Shown here: piece by piece, positions 61,101 to 64,000 of the stretch
Layout of the letters: each line of letters starts with the position of its first letter
Position numbering within the stretch: position 1 is the stretch's first letter
Assembly: GCA_014773175.1 (NCBI GenBank)
Contig: VXCM01002054.1
Coordinates: forward strand, 64,031-128,030
Length of the DNA stretch: 64,000 nt
DNA from: Lucifuga dentata
Taxonomy: Eukaryota; Chordata; Actinopteri; Ophidiiformes; Bythitidae
Reading direction: 5' to 3'
Notes under the pieces: generated by a model
Databases searched by the model: none
What the model was told of the DNA's origin: nothing
The model's input: the letters and a program-made list of their open reading frames with translations, nothing else
Position numbers and translations under genes: made by a program

Positions 61101-62695
61101 TCTTTAGGGTGTTCAACTCGGTCAACTGCAAAACAGCAATTGGGTCAGAAATGAGCAAGGTGTCCCACAAACAGATGGAAAATCTATGTCAAATGATCAA
61201 TTTAAAGATTGAACAGGTTGTGAAAACTGCAGCACAGATGAGCACCGGACCTTCGCATCCCTCTGCTTGCACAGCTCATCTTTCTTCTCTTTAGTCAAGT
61301 ACCACATGGGCATGCTCAGAAGGTAGTTGTAGTCTGGGCCGCTGGTATCCTCTTTCTCCTCCTCTTCCTCCTCCTCCATCTCCTCCTCATTCTGAGAGGA
61401 TGAACACAAACATACAATGTTCTCTGCCCACGTGGAGACTGATAATGATTGTTTGGCGTACCCATTAATACAGGTCTGCATCGTACCCTACCTTCTCTTG
61501 AGCCTGCTTCCAGGCCTTAACGGGGTCAGAGTCGTAGCCCATCTCCTGTAGCATGCAAATCAGTTCCTTCTTCGGCTTGTTCTCTACGAATACATGCACA
61601 ATGTTTACATTTTCGATCCAACAAAATTAAATTGCATTCTAGCTTCAACAGAAATAAATTCAACACAGCTCACATGCGCCGCCGTTGTGCGATTCAGTCA
61701 AAAGTCATGCTGAGCTACAAACCTATGACCAAGGTGCCCTGAATCTTCTCCAGGATGAAACGAGCCTGGTTGCTGAGCTTGGCATTCTCTGCGCCTAGCA
61801 TGCCTGCCAGCCAGTCCTTTCTCAGCTTGTAGTAGTTCATCCTCAACTCAAAGAAATCTTTCAGAATGTCCTGCACCGATTCATACTTCTTCAAGCTGCC
61901 AACGTGGTCAAAAAGAACCTGGAAAATAAATCAGTACAGGTAATATTAAATTTTAAAAAAGTAGTCCAAAATTCAGAATTAAAGCTCAACATTGCTGTTT
62001 AAATATGACGTTAGCCAATACAGGCAGTCTCAATACGTTACTGAATTATTAATTCTATCATTCTATTGCATCTCGCAGATACAAGAAAGCTCGACTTGTA
62101 CTTTGTCATAGGAATGTGGCAGATATGTGGACGTGTGGCAGCCTTTACCATAGAATTGCAGGTGAGGGGGTTTTGAAGCTTGAAAACTTTATGGAGGCCA
62201 GCAGCCTCCACCTCCACCAGCTTCTCTGCTGTCATCTTGACCACAAAGCGCACAGTGGTGTCGGTGTGGTACTCCTTGTAGTCTGTGATCAGAGGGGGGA
62301 CCTTCTCTGTGCCGTTCAGCATCGGCTCCAGCACACTCTCCTTGTAGGACTAGACAAGAGAGGGCAGGATGAAATGGACGTTTAGAGACAATAGAAATAA
62401 TCCCAAAAAGTAGTTTAATGAATAAGTGTTACTTTCATTTGAGTGTATGACAAACAGCAATTGGTGTACATGATGGAACTTCCTCATAACATCCCTACAA
62501 AGGATAAATTGACGGTATTCTGTTGTTGACAACTAACCTGTGTCCAGGTTTTGACAGGCAACTCAGAGATCTCAATGGTGGTAGAGTCGATGATGGCGAC
62601 TTCTCCACTGTTCATGTACTGGTTGGCCATTAGCTGCTCAATGGTGCCTTTGAAACCCCTGTAGCTTGGAAGCTGTGGGAGGGGGGAAAAAAAAN

Positions 62696-62729
<34 letters not shown>

Positions 62730-64000
62730 CTCAGATCTTTATGTGACTTTATCAATGGCTCTGCACATCCTGAAGATAAACAATAACAGAATACGAAGCA
62801 ACCAACAGCCATTTCCTTTCCTCACCATGGGCAGCGGCTCCTCCCCGTTCAGCATACGGTGGAGGTTGCTGATGATTTCTCGTATGTCATAGTTGGGGAT
62901 CCTGCTGGCCCAGCCCGTGCCGATGCCATCAGAACCGTTCACCAGCACGGTGGGGATGATGGGCACGTACCACTCTGGCTCTACGCGTTGGTTGTCATCA
63001 TAGTTGTACTTGAGCAGGTTGTCATCCACAGCTGGGAATACGAGGCGGGCCAGAGGGCTGGAGGGAAAGACGGTTGGGGAAAATTTTGAGTGAAAGACTG
63101 ACTGAAAGAATGTGAAGCATTTTATGTAGAAAATGCTGCACAATTGTCTCCTCAAACTGTCTTAAATTTGTTGCATCTATTTAGAAGCTCTGTGACTTGT
63201 TAATATTTTTCAGTCGTTAGGAGGCTGCTGACCTGAGCATTGTGAAAATGTATCTAGGGCTGGCGGAGTCTTTGCCGCCATGCAGTCTGGTTCCAAACTG
63301 ACCCTGAGGCAGCAGCAGGTTCAAGTTGTTGCTTCCCACAAAATTTTGGGCCAAACCAATAATGGTCATCATGAGAGAGGCCTGAAAATATACATGGAAC
63401 AAGTTCAGTGGACTCAATTCTCTAAGAGCAGTTTCAGTTCATTATGAAATCAGCTCTTTCAAAGAGCAACGTCATCCCACCTCTCCATGGTGGTAAGCTG
63501 ACATCTCAGCCACAGAGCCCGCAAGCTGGGCCACCTTCACCTCCCGCTTGTCATTCCTCTTGAAGCAACAAAACAGCACCTTTCTCTGGCCGGGCTTCAG
63601 ACCTGAGACACACACGGATAATGAAAACTTGACCTCCCTACACCTCTACACACTTTAATCCTTAAAGTGTTGTTTATGTTTCACACACCATCCACCAGGC
63701 AGGGGATGGATCTCTCATTATCAGAGTTGGAGAACAGCACCAGTTCCTTGTTGACGAAGTCGTTGTAGGAGAGAGACTTGGTGGCCTGACCGTACAGGTA
63801 CTCCTGTGCACCAGCAGAGAGAGAGATACGGTGAAAACAGCAAGAAATCACACTGTCAACTCATTGATAGCTTATGAAAGTATGAATGTCTCACCTCTGG
63901 CAGGTTGTGCTCCCTGCGCTGGCGCCTGTTGATCATGAAGTTGGTCAGCCACTCTTTACGCTCCTCTATTTTCTTCTTGCTAAAGGCCTGGCCAAAGAAA
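57825..64000 (-). CDS. top2a: DNA topoisomerase II alpha, C-terminal 19 exons (5' part beyond window)
   Basis: Nuclear type IIA topoisomerase that passes one duplex through a transient double-strand break, needed for chromosome segregation. Exons in gene order: 63987-63895, 63803-63689, 63602-63481, 63381-63233, 63057-62826, 62672-62538, 62349-62149, 61918-61723, 61583-61492, 61391-61251, 61125-61042, 60637-60452, 60182-60062, 59805-59617, 59497-59347, 59264-59206, 59101-58982, 58766-58549 and 57950-57825. All junctions are AG/GT and all phases agree, giving 909 residues and a TGA stop. Visible motifs are [27 protein letters not shown], the catalytic [11 protein letters not shown] (Tyr equivalent to human Tyr805), EWYVPIIP (intercalating Ile region), [12 protein letters not shown] of the C-gate, and a Lys/Ser/acidic tail ending [18 protein letters not shown] and [12 protein letters not shown] favour alpha over beta. 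The ATPase and TOPRIM exons lie outside. Confidence 0.97.
61251..61391 (-). CDS. top2a: top2a exon with an acidic run before the C-gate helix
   Basis: Its 47 codons open with an almost pure Glu run ([15 protein letters not shown]), then [20 protein letters not shown]. The Glu run replaces the longer mixed acidic/Ser linker of human TOP2A; the folded part after it is well conserved. Confidence 0.93.
63233..63381 (-). CDS. top2a: top2a exon with the active-site tyrosine
   Basis: This 149-base exon encodes [20 protein letters not shown] and then [18 protein letters not shown]. The Arg-Tyr pair is the winged-helix catalytic dyad whose Tyr forms the 5'-phosphotyrosyl link to cleaved DNA. It begins in phase 0 and ends two bases into a Ser codon completed by the next exon. 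Confidence 0.95.

Noticed and set aside
58550..63089. Plus-strand open frames across top2a
   Set aside because: They are antisense to verified exons with consistent splice phases on the minus strand.
1..64000. CRISPR array, operon, phage or bacterial mobile system
   Set aside because: All tandem repeats are microsatellites or minisatellites without regular unique spacers, and the genes are spliced vertebrate genes.

Overview
The window looks like a piece of a draft teleost fish genome. It holds one large intron-rich vertebrate gene, one connexin gene, abundant (CA)n/(GA)n microsatellites, many short non-autonomous DNA transposons, LINE 3' ends of a kind common in fish, and scaffold gaps. The species cannot be named from the sequence.

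Genes. All confident coding sequence lies in the last 10 kb and is on the minus strand. From 57825 to the right edge are 19 exons of DNA topoisomerase II alpha (top2a), from just after the TOPRIM half to the stop codon. They include the catalytic tyrosine, the DNA-intercalating isoleucine region and the full C-terminal tail, and every splice phase agrees. About 2 kb downstream, in the same direction, is a single-exon delta-class connexin (54889-55810), closest to GJD3/Cx31.9. From general knowledge, human GJD3 and TOP2A are adjacent and co-oriented on 17q21, so this is a conserved pair. RARA, which lies next to GJD3 in human, was looked for by eye on both strands and not found.

Left 54 kb. 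I see no convincing coding exon here. A CpG-rich block at about 21.1-22.0 kb is the best candidate for an upstream promoter and 5' UTR exon. A few stretches rich in homeodomain-type TAATTA/ATTA cores look like possible developmental enhancers. The rest is repeats: twelve copies of one TTAA-flanked MITE family, a larger TTAA-flanked element (16919-18231), a solo LTR with a perfect 5-bp target duplication (35903-36461), a hAT-type MITE (38581-38842), a degenerate Tc1-like transposon (41187-41918), LINE tails, and microsatellites.

Assembly quality. At eleven places a single N is flanked by a direct copy of about 55-86 bases. These look like contig overlaps that were never merged. One falls inside the connexin gene and artificially breaks its frame; counting the repeat once gives one open frame of 284 codons plus stop. 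No new multi-gene system was found. The most interesting points are the MITE family hugging gjd3 (one copy may supply its polyadenylation signal), a perfect 46-bp palindrome, a perfect DR3 nuclear-receptor repeat, and strong G-quadruplex motifs.
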